Assembly: GCA_017508385.1 (NCBI GenBank)
Contig: JAFVZB010000011.1
Span: 23,525 to 87,524, forward strand
DNA length: 64,000 bases
Source of the DNA: Lentisphaeria bacterium
GTDB taxonomy: Bacteria; Verrucomicrobiota; Lentisphaeria; Victivallales; Victivallaceae
Direction: 5' to 3'
Below the pieces are notes generated by a model that saw nothing but the letters and a program-made list of their open reading frames with translations, was not told the DNA's origin and made no database searches. The translations under genes and the position numbers were made by a program. Positions 31,431-40,579 of the stretch are shown here, piece by piece. The first letter of the stretch is position 1, and each line of letters begins with the position of its first letter.

Positions 31431-32746
31431 TACTTTTCGTCGTCTATCATGCCCAGACGTTTGCCTACGACGTAAGTGCCGACGTTGTCGCCTGCGACGT
31501 TGCAGGCGGTCTCAAACATGTCGAGCAAGGGATTTATTCCGAGGGCAAGAGCGATGACGGTCGATACCTGCGTCGGAGTGAGATTGAAGAGCTCGAGCAC
31601 CATGAAGAGCAGAAAGATACTGCCTCCGGGAACTCCGCCTGCTCCGACTGAGGCGAATACCACTCCGATGACCATCAGGATGATTTGTGTGAAGGTAAGT
31701 TCAAAACCGAAAAGATTGGCGGCGAGCACGGCGAACACCGGAAGATGGATGCAGACTCCATCCATGTTGACGGTAGCTCCGAGCGAGAGGGTGAAGCCTG
31801 AAAGTTCGTCACGCACTTTGAGTTTCTCTTTGGCGGTGCGCATTGAAACCGGAAGTGTCGCCGCACTGGAACGGGTGACAAAGGCGGTCAGAATCGGCTC
31901 ACGCAGTTTCCAGATTATCGGATAGGGGTTGACTTTGCAGATCACCGCCATGAAAAGCGGATAGCAAACCAGAAGCATCAACAGTATTCCGACTATCACA
32001 CAGAGCGCGACCTGAAAATATGACTGGAACAATCCGACACCGTACACTGCGAAGTTGCAGGCGGTGAGAGCGAAAATGCCGACGGGAAAATAGAGCATGA
32101 CCCATTCGATGATCTTGAAGATGCTTTTCTGCATGGCGTTGATGACATCGAGCATGAGTTTGATACAGCGGCAAGTCTCTTCATCCCGGGCAGTGTCAAG
32201 CACGACACGGGCGGCGAGTCCGAAGAGGATGGCAAAGACGATTATCGGCAGAAAGTTGCCGTCGGCGAGAGCTTTGAATGGATTGGTAAAGAGGCTGTAA
32301 ATCACGTTCAAAAATGCGTTGCCGGTTCCGGATGATGAACTCTTCATGCTGTCAACCTGCGTCATCAGTTTTCCGGCAAGCTCATTTACCGAGGCAAGTT
32401 TGGGATTAAAGCAGATGGCGACGATACTGCCGAAAACTGCCGCATAGAGAGAGGTGAAGAAGTACCATGCACAGACTCCGATGCCCATTTTTCCGAAAGT
32501 TTTGGTCGGCAGACTGGCGGCTCCGTAAACGAGGGAGAAGAAGATGATGGGGATAACGATCATCTTGAGCATATTCACCAGAATGACTCCGAAGGGAGAG
32601 AGCAGCGATACCGCTTTGGTGAGGAATGCTTCGCCCCGGATGACTCCGAGCTTATACAGCACCAATCCGGCGGCACAGCCGAGAACGAATGCTCCGAGGT
32701 TGAGGTAGATCAGGGGAATACGACGATACCAGCTGAAAATTTTCAT
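31430..32746 (-). CDS. Dicarboxylate/amino acid:cation symporter (DAACS family)
   Basis: 438 aa with about eight membrane helices and two re-entrant loops. The loop signatures are present: FVTRSSAATLPVSM (serine-rich HP1 loop), TVNMDGVCIH (the NMDG-type cation site) and VGAGGVPGGSIFL (HP2), ending with INPLLDMFETACNVAGD. It should take up glutamate, aspartate or C4-dicarboxylates with Na+ or H+. The ATG at 32746 has an AAGGAT site; the longer frame to 32908 overlaps the divergent promoter. Coupled to the glycosyltransferase gene. Confidence 0.9.
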   Translation of the reverse strand: MKIFSWYRRIPLIYLNLGAFVLGCAAGLVLYKLGVIRGEAFLTKAVSLLSPFGVILVNMLKMIVIPIIFFSLVYGAASLPTKTFGKMGIGVCAWYFFTSLYAAVFGSIVAICFNPKLASVNELAGKLMTQVDSMKSSSSGTGNAFLNVIYSLFTNPFKALADGNFLPIIVFAILFGLAARVVLDTARDEETCRCIKLMLDVINAMQKSIFKIIEWVMLYFPVGIFALTACNFAVYGVGLFQSYFQVALCVIVGILLMLLVCYPLFMAVICKVNPYPIIWKLREPILTAFVTRSSAATLPVSMRTAKEKLKVRDELSGFTLSLGATVNMDGVCIHLPVFAVLAANLFGFELTFTQIILMVIGVVFASVGAGGVPGGSIFLLFMVLELFNLTPTQVSTVIALALGINPLLDMFETACNVAGDNVGTYVVGKRLGMIDDEK

Positions 32747-32828
32747 AAAAAATCCTTTTTGTTGTCCTTTTTTGTTTGGAATAATATAGCATAACAGAGA
32801 GATGTTTGCAAATATTTTTGTATTGCTA

Positions 32829-32857
32829 TTGACAAAATACAACTTGTATGCTATCTT
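32829..32857 (+). promoter_or_regulatory. Strong sigma70 promoter with operator-like palindrome in its spacer
   Basis: TTGACA (32829-32834), 17-nt spacer, TATCTT (32852-32857). The spacer contains ATACAA-C-TTGTAT (32837-32849), a 13-bp inverted repeat. A repressor bound there would block polymerase; the GntR regulator encoded in the same unit (34303) is the natural candidate. Confidence 0.65.
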
Positions 32858-32900
32858 AACTATACAACATATACACCCCCATATCAATGAGAGGAAAAAA

Positions 32901-34283
32901 ATGCGCAAATTTGCAATAATATTTTCTGTTATCCTGCTGACGGCCGCTGCCGGAGCAAAGGATATATTCCGCCACGAAGTAAAGAGTGCGAAAAAGCCGT
33001 GGACTCACGAAAAGTTCCTCAACAGCAATGAGCGTTTCTCTTTTATTATTGTTCCTGACCGCACCGGAAGTGAACGCCCCGGAGTTTTCCCTGAGGCGAT
33101 AAAAAAAGCAAATCTGTTCCAGCCTGAGTTCATCATCTCGGTCGGAGACCTCATTCAGGGACCTACTGAAATTCTTGAGCAATCCCCTTACCACCTGAGA
33201 AAACAGTGGAAAGAGTTGCTCAGCTTCACTGAGAAGTCAGAGGCTCCCTTCTTCTATGTTCCCGGCAATCACGATATCTCCCGCACCCGTGAGGGCTTCC
33301 CCCGGGCGAATGAGGATAGCGCAATGGTCTGGAAAGAGTTTGCCGGAGATGCCTACTATTACTTTATATATAAAAACGTGCTCTTTCTCGTGCTCAACAC
33401 CCTCGAGGGCAGAGATGCGAGAGTTCCGCAGGTGCCTATGACCGAGAGTCAGGCGAAGTGGGCGGTCGATGTCTTGAAGAAACATCAGGATGTCCGCTGG
33501 ACTTTCGTCTTTCTGCACCAGCCGGATATCTGGATCAACAAATGCTATGCTCCCGTAGAGGAGGAGCTGCGCAAACGCAAATACACCTCTTTCGCCGGTG
33601 ACTGGCACCACTATATCAAATTCAAACGCCACGGCAGAGACCACTACGCTCTTGCCACCGCAGGAGGAATCTCTCAGATGCGGGGAGTGAAATACGGCGA
33701 GTTCGACCATCTTACTTACGTTACCATGACCGAAAAAGAGCCGGTGATCGTCAATATCGCACTTGACGGAATTCTTCCTGAAGATGTGGTGACTCCGGCA
33801 AACATCAGAAAGCCGTACCGCAATCACCTTGATACCGAGCCGTTCGTTCCGGCAAAGGGAGAGCCGTGGAAAGCTGTCATCGACAGTCACACTCTCAGGA
33901 AAAACATCGGCAGGAACGGCGGAACGCTCGATGGCAGAGTTGTGAAAGTTTCAGGCAAATCATGCGTTGAACTCATCGACCTTGACCACCCTGCCCCCGC
34001 AGGAAGAAAAATCCTGCTGCACGCCGGTTGCCGTGCCGATATCAACGGCGGAAAAGATGCCTCATTCAACGTTAGAATAAGGATGCTCGATGCCAAAGGC
34101 AAACTGCTCGGCTCTGAGGGAATGACTCTGAAAAAGAGCTCGGCATGGAAAAACTCATCCACCGAATTTACCGTTCTGCCCGGAACGGCAAAATTGCAGC
34201 TTGAAATATCCGCTTTGAATATGGATGAAAAATCATGCGGAGAAGTCCGCAACATCTTTATTTTTGACACAACTCACTACTGA
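32901..34283 (+). CDS. Secreted calcineurin-like metallophosphoesterase
   Basis: 460 aa. A signal peptide (MRKFAIIFSVILLTAAAGA) precedes the phosphoesterase domain: FSFIIVPDRTG (D in the position of the usual D-x-H), ISVGDLIQGP, YVPGNHDISR, VFLHQPD and SFAGDWHHYIKF. The last ~140 residues look like a beta-sandwich carbohydrate- or substrate-binding module. Frame starts before 32901 lack a ribosome site, whereas this ATG follows GAGAGGAAAA. It is first in a rightward unit with the GntR, pilin and DUF4838 genes, so it probably processes phosphate or sulfate-type decorations of the same glycan; that role is inferred. Confidence 0.8.
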   Translation: MRKFAIIFSVILLTAAAGAKDIFRHEVKSAKKPWTHEKFLNSNERFSFIIVPDRTGSERPGVFPEAIKKANLFQPEFIISVGDLIQGPTEILEQSPYHLRKQWKELLSFTEKSEAPFFYVPGNHDISRTREGFPRANEDSAMVWKEFAGDAYYYFIYKNVLFLVLNTLEGRDARVPQVPMTESQAKWAVDVLKKHQDVRWTFVFLHQPDIWINKCYAPVEEELRKRKYTSFAGDWHHYIKFKRHGRDHYALATAGGISQMRGVKYGEFDHLTYVTMTEKEPVIVNIALDGILPEDVVTPANIRKPYRNHLDTEPFVPAKGEPWKAVIDSHTLRKNIGRNGGTLDGRVVKVSGKSCVELIDLDHPAPAGRKILLHAGCRADINGGKDASFNVRIRMLDAKGKLLGSEGMTLKKSSAWKNSSTEFTVLPGTAKLQLEISALNMDEKSCGEVRNIFIFDTTHY

Positions 34284-34302
34284 AAAAAGAGAGCATCTGC
34301 CG

Positions 34303-35334
34303 ATGAGAGATAAGAGCAAATTCAGGATGATCGCCGACCAGTTCCGCTACATGATACGCAGCGGCGAACTGGTTTCCGGAGAAAAATTCCATACCCGAAA
34401 GGAGTTGTGCTCTTTATACAACATCAGCCTGATGACCGCTTTCCATGTTCAGGAGGAGCTTCAGAAAGATGGTTTGATTGCCAATGTTCCCGGTGTGGGA
34501 TTTTTTGTCAACTCTCCTGAGGTGTTCAAAACAAGTCAGGCGACCAAGCCGATAAAAAGAGTGCGGATGATCGGTTCTCCGCAGGCGATAGGAAAAGAGG
34601 CAGAATTCGGTTCAGCCATCGTAAGAGGAGCTCAGGAAGAGTGCAAACTGTACGATATCGAGTTCGATTTGGAACTGGTACAGGTGTTGAACAACCCCGC
34701 CCGCATAATCAACACCTCACGCAAGCTTGCTTCCGACGAAGCGTTGTTGATAATGCTCCACAGTGAATTGCTGCCCGAAGTTGTCAATCTGCTGCTCGCA
34801 CCCGAGGTGCGTGCGGTCACGACCTATCGCAGTTTTCCCGGCAAAGCCTCCGTTCTGCCTGACCTCAGATATGCCGCACGGCAGACCGTGGATTTTTTGA
34901 AGAGGCGCGGAGTCAAAAAATTTCTCTACGCAGGCTTATGCAGCCGCTGGCAGTTTCCCCAGCACGAGACCGAGTTTTACGAAAACATTTGCGAAGCGGC
35001 AAAGGAGTTCACTTTTGAAGCCGATTTCAGCGGCAATTTCAGAGAATTGGAAAAACACGCTGCCGAATTTGCTCCGGATGCCATCGTTTTTTCTCAATCC
35101 GATGCCGCAGTGCACTTTGCCGACAATCATCTTGTCAACTGCAGCAAAAGACCCATTATCACCGGATATGGGCACGCCGTTTTGCAGGGCAAAGAGAAAA
35201 CTCTCGATGCAGTATATTACCCCGATGCGTTTGGAATGGGCAAAAAAGCGGTGCGATTGCTTTTGACTCCCGATATGGAAAACCGCATTCCGCTCTGGGA
35301 GCGGGTCGGCGGCAAACTTATTGAATTCAACTGA
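34303..35334 (+). CDS. GntR-family transcriptional regulator
   Basis: 343 aa. The N-terminal winged HTH reads FRMIADQFRYMIRSGEL, then TRKELCSLYNISLMTAF and a wing ending VPGVGFFV. Residues about 95-343 form a sugar-binding, LacI-like sensor domain instead of the small FadR or UTRA domains. The ATG at 34303 is chosen; the upstream frame overlaps the phosphoesterase. It lies between the secreted phosphoesterase and the pseudopilin genes and likely regulates this unit through the palindrome at 32837. Confidence 0.82.
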   Translation: MRDKSKFRMIADQFRYMIRSGELVSGEKFHTRKELCSLYNISLMTAFHVQEELQKDGLIANVPGVGFFVNSPEVFKTSQATKPIKRVRMIGSPQAIGKEAEFGSAIVRGAQEECKLYDIEFDLELVQVLNNPARIINTSRKLASDEALLIMLHSELLPEVVNLLLAPEVRAVTTYRSFPGKASVLPDLRYAARQTVDFLKRRGVKKFLYAGLCSRWQFPQHETEFYENICEAAKEFTFEADFSGNFRELEKHAAEFAPDAIVFSQSDAAVHFADNHLVNCSKRPIITGYGHAVLQGKEKTLDAVYYPDAFGMGKKAVRLLLTPDMENRIPLWERVGGKLIEFN

Positions 35335-35376
35335 TTTGCACATAACAACAACTTCTCACAGAAAGGAGAACAAAAC

Positions 35377-36144
35377 ATGAAAAAACTTACAGGAAACGAG
35401 TTGGTATCTGCTTGGAACAAGCAGATGAAGCTGTTCAGCTTCACGCTGATCGAACTGCTGGTCGTGATTGCCATTATCGCAATCCTCGCCGCAATCCTGA
35501 TGCCTGCACTTTCGTCGGCACGTGAGCGTGCAAAACACGCACAGTGCGCTTCAAATCAGAAAACGATTGCCGCAGCGTTCCAGCAGTACGCTGACGACAA
35601 CAAGGGAATGCTGCCGCCGCCGTATCAGCTGAACTGGCCCAACAAATTGCAGTGGATTCCTTCCAACAAGAGCAACACCACAAAAGGATACAGAGCAGGT
35701 GCAAGATGGCTGTGCCATCTGGGCTATCTGCCCGGCAACCCCCGCGACAGCCAGAGGTGGGTTGCATACAAAATTCTGAACTGCCCCGCATACATATCCA
35801 AGGGACAGACCACCAGTTACTTCTGGTTTGCCGGATATAAAGATGACTCCTGGTTGAGCAGCTTGGATAAGCTCCCCGCCAATCCCGCAAAATTTGAGTG
35901 CTACCTCTTCGGAGATGTCGCCGGATTCGATATCATTTGGATCGATGACAAAACCTATGATTTCATCCAAAATCACCCTGCCGGATCAAACTGGGCAAGA
36001 CATGACGGAAGTGTGGTAAACCTTCAATTTGAAAGCCTTTATTACATCACCAGAAAAGACCAGAAATTCTACGTTCCTTTTGAAATCAGGTACGGAAGAT
36101 ACGAATCAAGTATTCAGGAAGGTCTCAAAACCTTACAAAAATAA
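35377..36144 (+). CDS. Pseudopilin with prepilin-type leader
   Basis: 255 aa. Leader [19 protein letters not shown] with Glu at +5 and Ser at -1, then [21 protein letters not shown]. The C-terminal region carries [11 protein letters not shown] where its relatives have H-X9-DG; the spacing is collapsed to H-DG, so this copy is divergent. Proline- and tryptophan-rich central part, as in the other copies. AAAGGAG precedes the ATG. It sits between the GntR regulator and the DUF4838 gene. Confidence 0.85.
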   Translation: MKKLTGNELVSAWNKQMKLFSFTLIELLVVIAIIAILAAILMPALSSARERAKHAQCASNQKTIAAAFQQYADDNKGMLPPPYQLNWPNKLQWIPSNKSNTTKGYRAGARWLCHLGYLPGNPRDSQRWVAYKILNCPAYISKGQTTSYFWFAGYKDDSWLSSLDKLPANPAKFECYLFGDVAGFDIIWIDDKTYDFIQNHPAGSNWARHDGSVVNLQFESLYYITRKDQKFYVPFEIRYGRYESSIQEGLKTLQK

Positions 36145-36160
36145 CCCAGGGGAAATAACA

Positions 36161-38440
36161 ATGAAAAAAATTCTTTTGATGCTGTGCTGCTTTGCAGTGA
36201 CAGCGGCGTTTGCTGTGGAGTGGAACATGGCAGATGTCTCAATCGTAATGCCGAAAAAAGTCACTCCGAATCTGGAGCGTGCCAAAAAGGAGCTTGAGTT
36301 CCATCTCAACTTCATCGGCGGAAAAGTTGTCGAAAACGGCAAGTATAAAATGCACATCGGAGTTCGTCCGAAAGGCGCGCCGAAAAACGCCAGATTTCAG
36401 GCGGTCTGTTTTATCAAAGGTAACGACATCTACTTCTACGGCGATGAGAGCAGGAGACGTCCTCAGCAGTGCGGCTCACTTATGGCAATATATACTTTCT
36501 TCCGCAAGTATTACGATATGCGCTATCTCCGCCCCGGTGACGAGTGGATAACCTGCAAAAAGGGTGCAAAAATCACCCTGCCCGACAACGAAACCATCAC
36601 CTTCAAGACCAAGCTCGAACTTATCAGTCTGCGTGTTTACGGTACTGACCGTATAGTGAACAACAACGGATTTGCTCCGAAAGAGCTGCAGACTCCGCTT
36701 GCCAAAGCAAAGGATATTATTAAAAAAGAGAATCTCTGGCGTTTGCGCAACCGTCTCGTGACCCGCCACCAGTTCAAGTACGGTCACGCTTTCAGAGCAT
36801 GGCAGAAGCGTTTTCTTGCAACTAAGCCCGAGTATTTCGGTCTCAGCCCCTACGGAACCAGAGGTCTGCCGAGATTTCAGGACCATCTGGTAAAACTCTG
36901 TCTTACCAACGATGCTGTTATCGACCAGATCATCGCCGACTGGGTCAAGGCGGGCAAAGGCAAATACCTCAACCTCTGCCCCAACGATGGTACTCCCGGC
37001 TACTGCTTCTGCGAAAACTGCCGCAAACTTGATGCCGACCTGCCCGGAGAGAGATTCCACAGCCACAAGACTGACCGTTATCTCAACTTCTGGAACAGAG
37101 TCATCGCCAAAGCAAGAGAGATACGTCCTGACGTTACTGCGATCGTCTATATTTACAGCTACTACCGTTTCCCGCCGCGGCGGGAAAAAATCCAGTTCCC
37201 CGACAATACCATCTGCGGTATGGTTCCGCAGATGACCGAAGCCGCCGGAGACATATTTGAGCAGTGGAAAAAAGCCGGAATGAAACACTGTTTCTTCCGT
37301 CCGAACTACATACACTACCGGGACGTGCTCCCGAGAGGTATTGACAAATTCCTGTACGACTCATACAACAAAGCCGCAAGTTTCAACTTTATCGGTGCTG
37401 ACTACGATGCGATCCCCAACCGCCGTCCCAGCGACCTTGAGTTCTACGTTCTCGCAAGGATTCTCGACGAGCCCGATGCTAAATTCGAGGACATCATCAA
37501 TGAATACTGCGCAGCTTACGGAAAAGCCTCAGAAGCAGTCAAAGCCTACTACGCCAGACTCCGCACCCGCGGAGAGGCGGCTCTGCAAGCCACTGCAAAG
37601 AAAATGGCAGCTCAGAATCTCTCTGTGCTCGATGACGGAGAACTCGGCAAATATGCCGTTTCAGGACATACCGAAAAAGATTTGATCGAAGACATCAACG
37701 TTCTCAAAGAGGGCTTGAAAGTCAAAGACCTCTGCCCGGTCGCAAAAAAACGTCTTGAAGAGTTGATCATCTCAGCAGAGCACTACCTGCACACCTTCCG
37801 CTTCATGAGAGCAGGAGCTGTCAACAAAGACTTGGAAAAATATGCCAAAATCCTCCACGATTTCCGCATTGCCAACAAAGATGTGCTCAACGAAAACTTC
37901 GGTCTCATCTATTCACGTAAGGAAAAGAAATTCTGGAACAATGTTGAGTTCTACAACAAAGACGTCAAAAAGAACAATTACAGTCCCGCCGACCCCAGTG
38001 CAGGATGGAGAGCAAGCTTTGACGACCCCGGTCTGGCTAACTGGACTGCCCGTAAAGGATATGTGAAAATCACCGACTCCACCGCAAGTTTTGACAAATA
38101 CTCTGTGGAACTTGCTCCCCAATCCGCAAAAGGTGACACCATTGGAATTTGGAGAAGAGCGGTTCCCGTAACTCCCGGAAAAGAGTACAAACTGAGCTTC
38201 GATTTCAAATTCGACGGGGTCACTCATGGCTCAATAAGAATCGTCACCGGCGGAAAAGTGCGCAAACCTCTGCTCCGCAAAGTGACCAAAGACAACGGCA
38301 AAGGTTTCTGGATAAGCAACGAAGCAAAATTCAAAGTTCCCGAAGGATGTGACGTAATCGATATCTACGTCAACGTCGGCAAAGGAACAAAAGACGGTGC
38401 AAAAGCATTCGTTGACAACATCGTCCTGACCAGACAGTGA
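36161..38440 (+). CDS. Secreted DUF4838-domain protein (putative glycoside hydrolase)
   Basis: 759 aa. Signal peptide MKKILLMLCCFAVTAAFA; residues about 20-170 resemble the alpha-glucuronidase N-terminal domain; the DUF4838 barrel follows with GYCFCENCRKLDAD (C-x-C-x2-C) and YDSYNKAASFNFIGADYD; residues about 620-759 are a carbohydrate-binding-like beta-sandwich (WRASFDDPGLANW ... AFVDNIVL). Start ATG 36161 follows AGGGGA. Same architecture as the DUF4838 part at 7703-10453 except for the C-terminal module. Last gene of the phosphoesterase-GntR-pilin unit and followed by a terminator. Substrate unknown. Confidence 0.8.
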   Translation: MKKILLMLCCFAVTAAFAVEWNMADVSIVMPKKVTPNLERAKKELEFHLNFIGGKVVENGKYKMHIGVRPKGAPKNARFQAVCFIKGNDIYFYGDESRRRPQQCGSLMAIYTFFRKYYDMRYLRPGDEWITCKKGAKITLPDNETITFKTKLELISLRVYGTDRIVNNNGFAPKELQTPLAKAKDIIKKENLWRLRNRLVTRHQFKYGHAFRAWQKRFLATKPEYFGLSPYGTRGLPRFQDHLVKLCLTNDAVIDQIIADWVKAGKGKYLNLCPNDGTPGYCFCENCRKLDADLPGERFHSHKTDRYLNFWNRVIAKAREIRPDVTAIVYIYSYYRFPPRREKIQFPDNTICGMVPQMTEAAGDIFEQWKKAGMKHCFFRPNYIHYRDVLPRGIDKFLYDSYNKAASFNFIGADYDAIPNRRPSDLEFYVLARILDEPDAKFEDIINEYCAAYGKASEAVKAYYARLRTRGEAALQATAKKMAAQNLSVLDDGELGKYAVSGHTEKDLIEDINVLKEGLKVKDLCPVAKKRLEELIISAEHYLHTFRFMRAGAVNKDLEKYAKILHDFRIANKDVLNENFGLIYSRKEKKFWNNVEFYNKDVKKNNYSPADPSAGWRASFDDPGLANWTARKGYVKITDSTASFDKYSVELAPQSAKGDTIGIWRRAVPVTPGKEYKLSFDFKFDGVTHGSIRIVTGGKVRKPLLRKVTKDNGKGFWISNEAKFKVPEGCDVIDIYVNVGKGTKDGAKAFVDNIVLTRQ

Positions 38441-38459
38441 TTTGCAAACTGCAATACAG

Positions 38460-38492
38460 GCACTCTCCCCGCGCCGGGAGGGTGCTTTTTTT
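38460..38492 (+). terminator. Rho-independent terminator after the DUF4838 gene
   Basis: GCACTCTCCC pairs with GGGAGGGTGC (one G-T pair) around CGCGCC, followed by seven T. Confidence 0.8.
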
Positions 38493-38524
38493 CTTTAACA
38501 CTCACCTCTTATACGCATCAGCAC

Positions 38525-38552
38525 TTGAAAAATCCGCTTTTCATGGTATATT
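38525..38552 (+). promoter_or_regulatory. Promoter of the etfBA operon
   Basis: TTGAAA (38525-38530), 16-nt spacer, TATATT (38547-38552), about 100 nt before the etfB start. Confidence 0.55.
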
Positions 38553-38651
38553 ATGTCTCGAAGCAGTGTGCTCTCTTTGCCCGAGAGTCAACACAATTAT
38601 CTTTCGGTGAAAAGTTTTTCAAGTAAGAAACCACATAAGGAGGGACGAATC

Positions 38652-39536
38652 GTGGGACTTAAGATTCTCGTTTTCGTCAAACAGGTTCCGGATACTCAGA
38701 ATATTTCCGGAAGCGCAATGACCCCCGAGGGAACCGTCAACCGTGCAGCTCTGCCGGCGATCTTCAACCCCGAGGACCTCAATGCGCTCGAGCTGGCTCT
38801 TCAGCTCAAAGATCGTTACAATGCAGAAGTTACCGTAGCTACCATGGGTATGCCCGCCGCAGCCGAAGTCCTGCGCCAGAGCCTCTACCGCGGTGCCGAC
38901 CGTGCAGTGCTGGTCACCGACCGCGCGCTCGCCGGAGCTGACACCCTCGCTACCAGCTACACTCTTTCATGCTGTGCAAAAAAGGTCGGCGCAGTTGACC
39001 TCATCCTCTGCGGACGTCAGGCTATCGACGGTGACACCGCTCAGACCGGTCCCCAGATCGCAGAAAAACTCAACATCCCCCAACTCTGCTACGTCGAGGA
39101 AGTCAAGGATATCGCCGACGGCAAAATCACTCTGCGCCGTGCCATCGAGGGCGGATATGAGATCCTCGAGTCTCCCATGCCCGCTCTGCTCACCGTTATC
39201 GACTGCAACCTGCCCCGTCCGGTCAACGTCAAGAGCATGATGAAGAACAAGCGCGCCAAGACCGCAAGCGAAATCAAAGCCGCTTTCAAAGATGATCCCG
39301 CAGCTGCCGATGCCGAAATGGCAAAACTTGCAGCCAAAGGTCTGCTTATCGAAGAGTGGAGCGCAGCCGATATCGAAGCCGATCCCCAGAGAATCGGTTT
39401 CGCCGGAAGTCCCACTAAAGTCAAACAGGTGCAGAGCGTCATCCTGACCGCAGGTGATGCCAAGTCAGTCGCTCCGACTGCCGATGCCATCGCCGAACTC
39501 ATGCACGAACTCATCAGCGATCATACCCTGGGGTGA
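38652..39536 (+). CDS. etfB: Electron transfer flavoprotein, beta subunit
   Basis: 294 aa. Beta-ETF marks: LKILVFVKQVPDTQ at the N-terminus, NPEDLNALELALQLKD, VLVTDRALAGADTLATS and LILCGRQAIDGDTAQTGPQ near residue 125, the AMP/FAD-binding signature of the family. The GTG at 38652 follows a strong AAGGAGGG site, whereas the in-frame ATG at 38553 does not. With EtfA it carries electrons between acyl-CoA dehydrogenase and the respiratory or bifurcating partner. First in a four-gene unit ending in rpoZ. Confidence 0.9.
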   Translation: MGLKILVFVKQVPDTQNISGSAMTPEGTVNRAALPAIFNPEDLNALELALQLKDRYNAEVTVATMGMPAAAEVLRQSLYRGADRAVLVTDRALAGADTLATSYTLSCCAKKVGAVDLILCGRQAIDGDTAQTGPQIAEKLNIPQLCYVEEVKDIADGKITLRRAIEGGYEILESPMPALLTVIDCNLPRPVNVKSMMKNKRAKTASEIKAAFKDDPAAADAEMAKLAAKGLLIEEWSAADIEADPQRIGFAGSPTKVKQVQSVILTAGDAKSVAPTADAIAELMHELISDHTLG

Positions 39537-39541
39537 GCAAT

Positions 39542-40564
39542 ATGTCACAGAATATCGGAAACGTTTGGGTCTTCATCGAACAGGAGGCCGGTAAAATCGC
39601 CAACGTCAGTCTTGAGCTGGTCTGCAAAGGCCGTGAACTGGCTGACCGTCTGGGTGTCAAACTCGAGGCCCTGCTCCTCGGAGACAACGTCGCTCACCTG
39701 AGCGATACCCTCTTCTCTTACGGCTGCGACAAGGTCATTCTGGCTGAGGACCCCCGTCTTGAGCCCTTCACCGTGCTGCCCTACGCAAGAGTCATCGTCA
39801 ATCTCATTCTTGAGAAGAAACCGAACATCCTCATGTTCGGAGCCACTCTCAAGGGCAGAGAGCTCGCTCCCCGTGTCTCATCAGAGAAGAAAGCCGGACT
39901 CACCGCCGACTGCACCGATCTGCAGATCGACGACTTCACCGATGTCCGCACCAAAGAGACCTTCAAGGATAAACTCATGCAGATCCGTCCGGCTTTCGGC
40001 GGAAACATCATCGCAACCATCGTCAACTCATGGGATGACCCCCAGATGGTCACCGTCCGTGAGGGCGTTATGAAGCTCGGAACTCCCGACCCCACCCGCA
40101 AAGGTGAGATCGAGAAGGTTTCCGTTGAGCTCACCGAGGCTGAGACCGTGGTCAAGGTCATCGAGAGGATCCGTGCTGACAAAGAGATCGACCTGCAGGG
40201 TGCTCAAATCATCGTTGCAGGTGGCTACGGTGTCGGCTCAAAAGCCAACTTCAAACTCATCGAAGATCTCGCAGAGGCTCTCGGCGGAGAGGTCGGTGCC
40301 AGCCGTGCCGCCGTCGATGCCGGATGGATCGACCATGACCACCAGATCGGTCAGACCGGTGTCACCGTCCGTCCCCGCCTCTACATCGCCTGCGGTATTT
40401 CAGGTGCGATCCAGCACCGTGCCGGTATGGACGACTCCAAAAAGATCATCGCCATCAACACCGATCCGGATGCTCCCATCTTCAGCTGTGCGCATTATGC
40501 GATCGTCGGTGATCTCAACACGGTCATTCCGATGATGATCAAAGCCTTCAAAGCCAAGCAGTAA
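39542..40564 (+). CDS. etfA: Electron transfer flavoprotein, alpha subunit
   Basis: 340 aa. The C-terminal FAD domain is canonical: IIVAGGYGVGSKANFKLIED, LGGEVGASRAAVDAGWI, QIGQTGVTVRPRLYIACGIS, GAIQHRAGM and IAINTDPDAPIF. The ATG at 39542 has GGGGTGA just upstream; a GTG at 39533 overlapping the etfB stop is also possible. Partner of the preceding gene. Confidence 0.92.
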   Translation: MSQNIGNVWVFIEQEAGKIANVSLELVCKGRELADRLGVKLEALLLGDNVAHLSDTLFSYGCDKVILAEDPRLEPFTVLPYARVIVNLILEKKPNILMFGATLKGRELAPRVSSEKKAGLTADCTDLQIDDFTDVRTKETFKDKLMQIRPAFGGNIIATIVNSWDDPQMVTVREGVMKLGTPDPTRKGEIEKVSVELTEAETVVKVIERIRADKEIDLQGAQIIVAGGYGVGSKANFKLIEDLAEALGGEVGASRAAVDAGWIDHDHQIGQTGVTVRPRLYIACGISGAIQHRAGMDDSKKIIAINTDPDAPIFSCAHYAIVGDLNTVIPMMIKAFKAKQ

Positions 40565-40579
40565 GAGGAGTTTACACAA

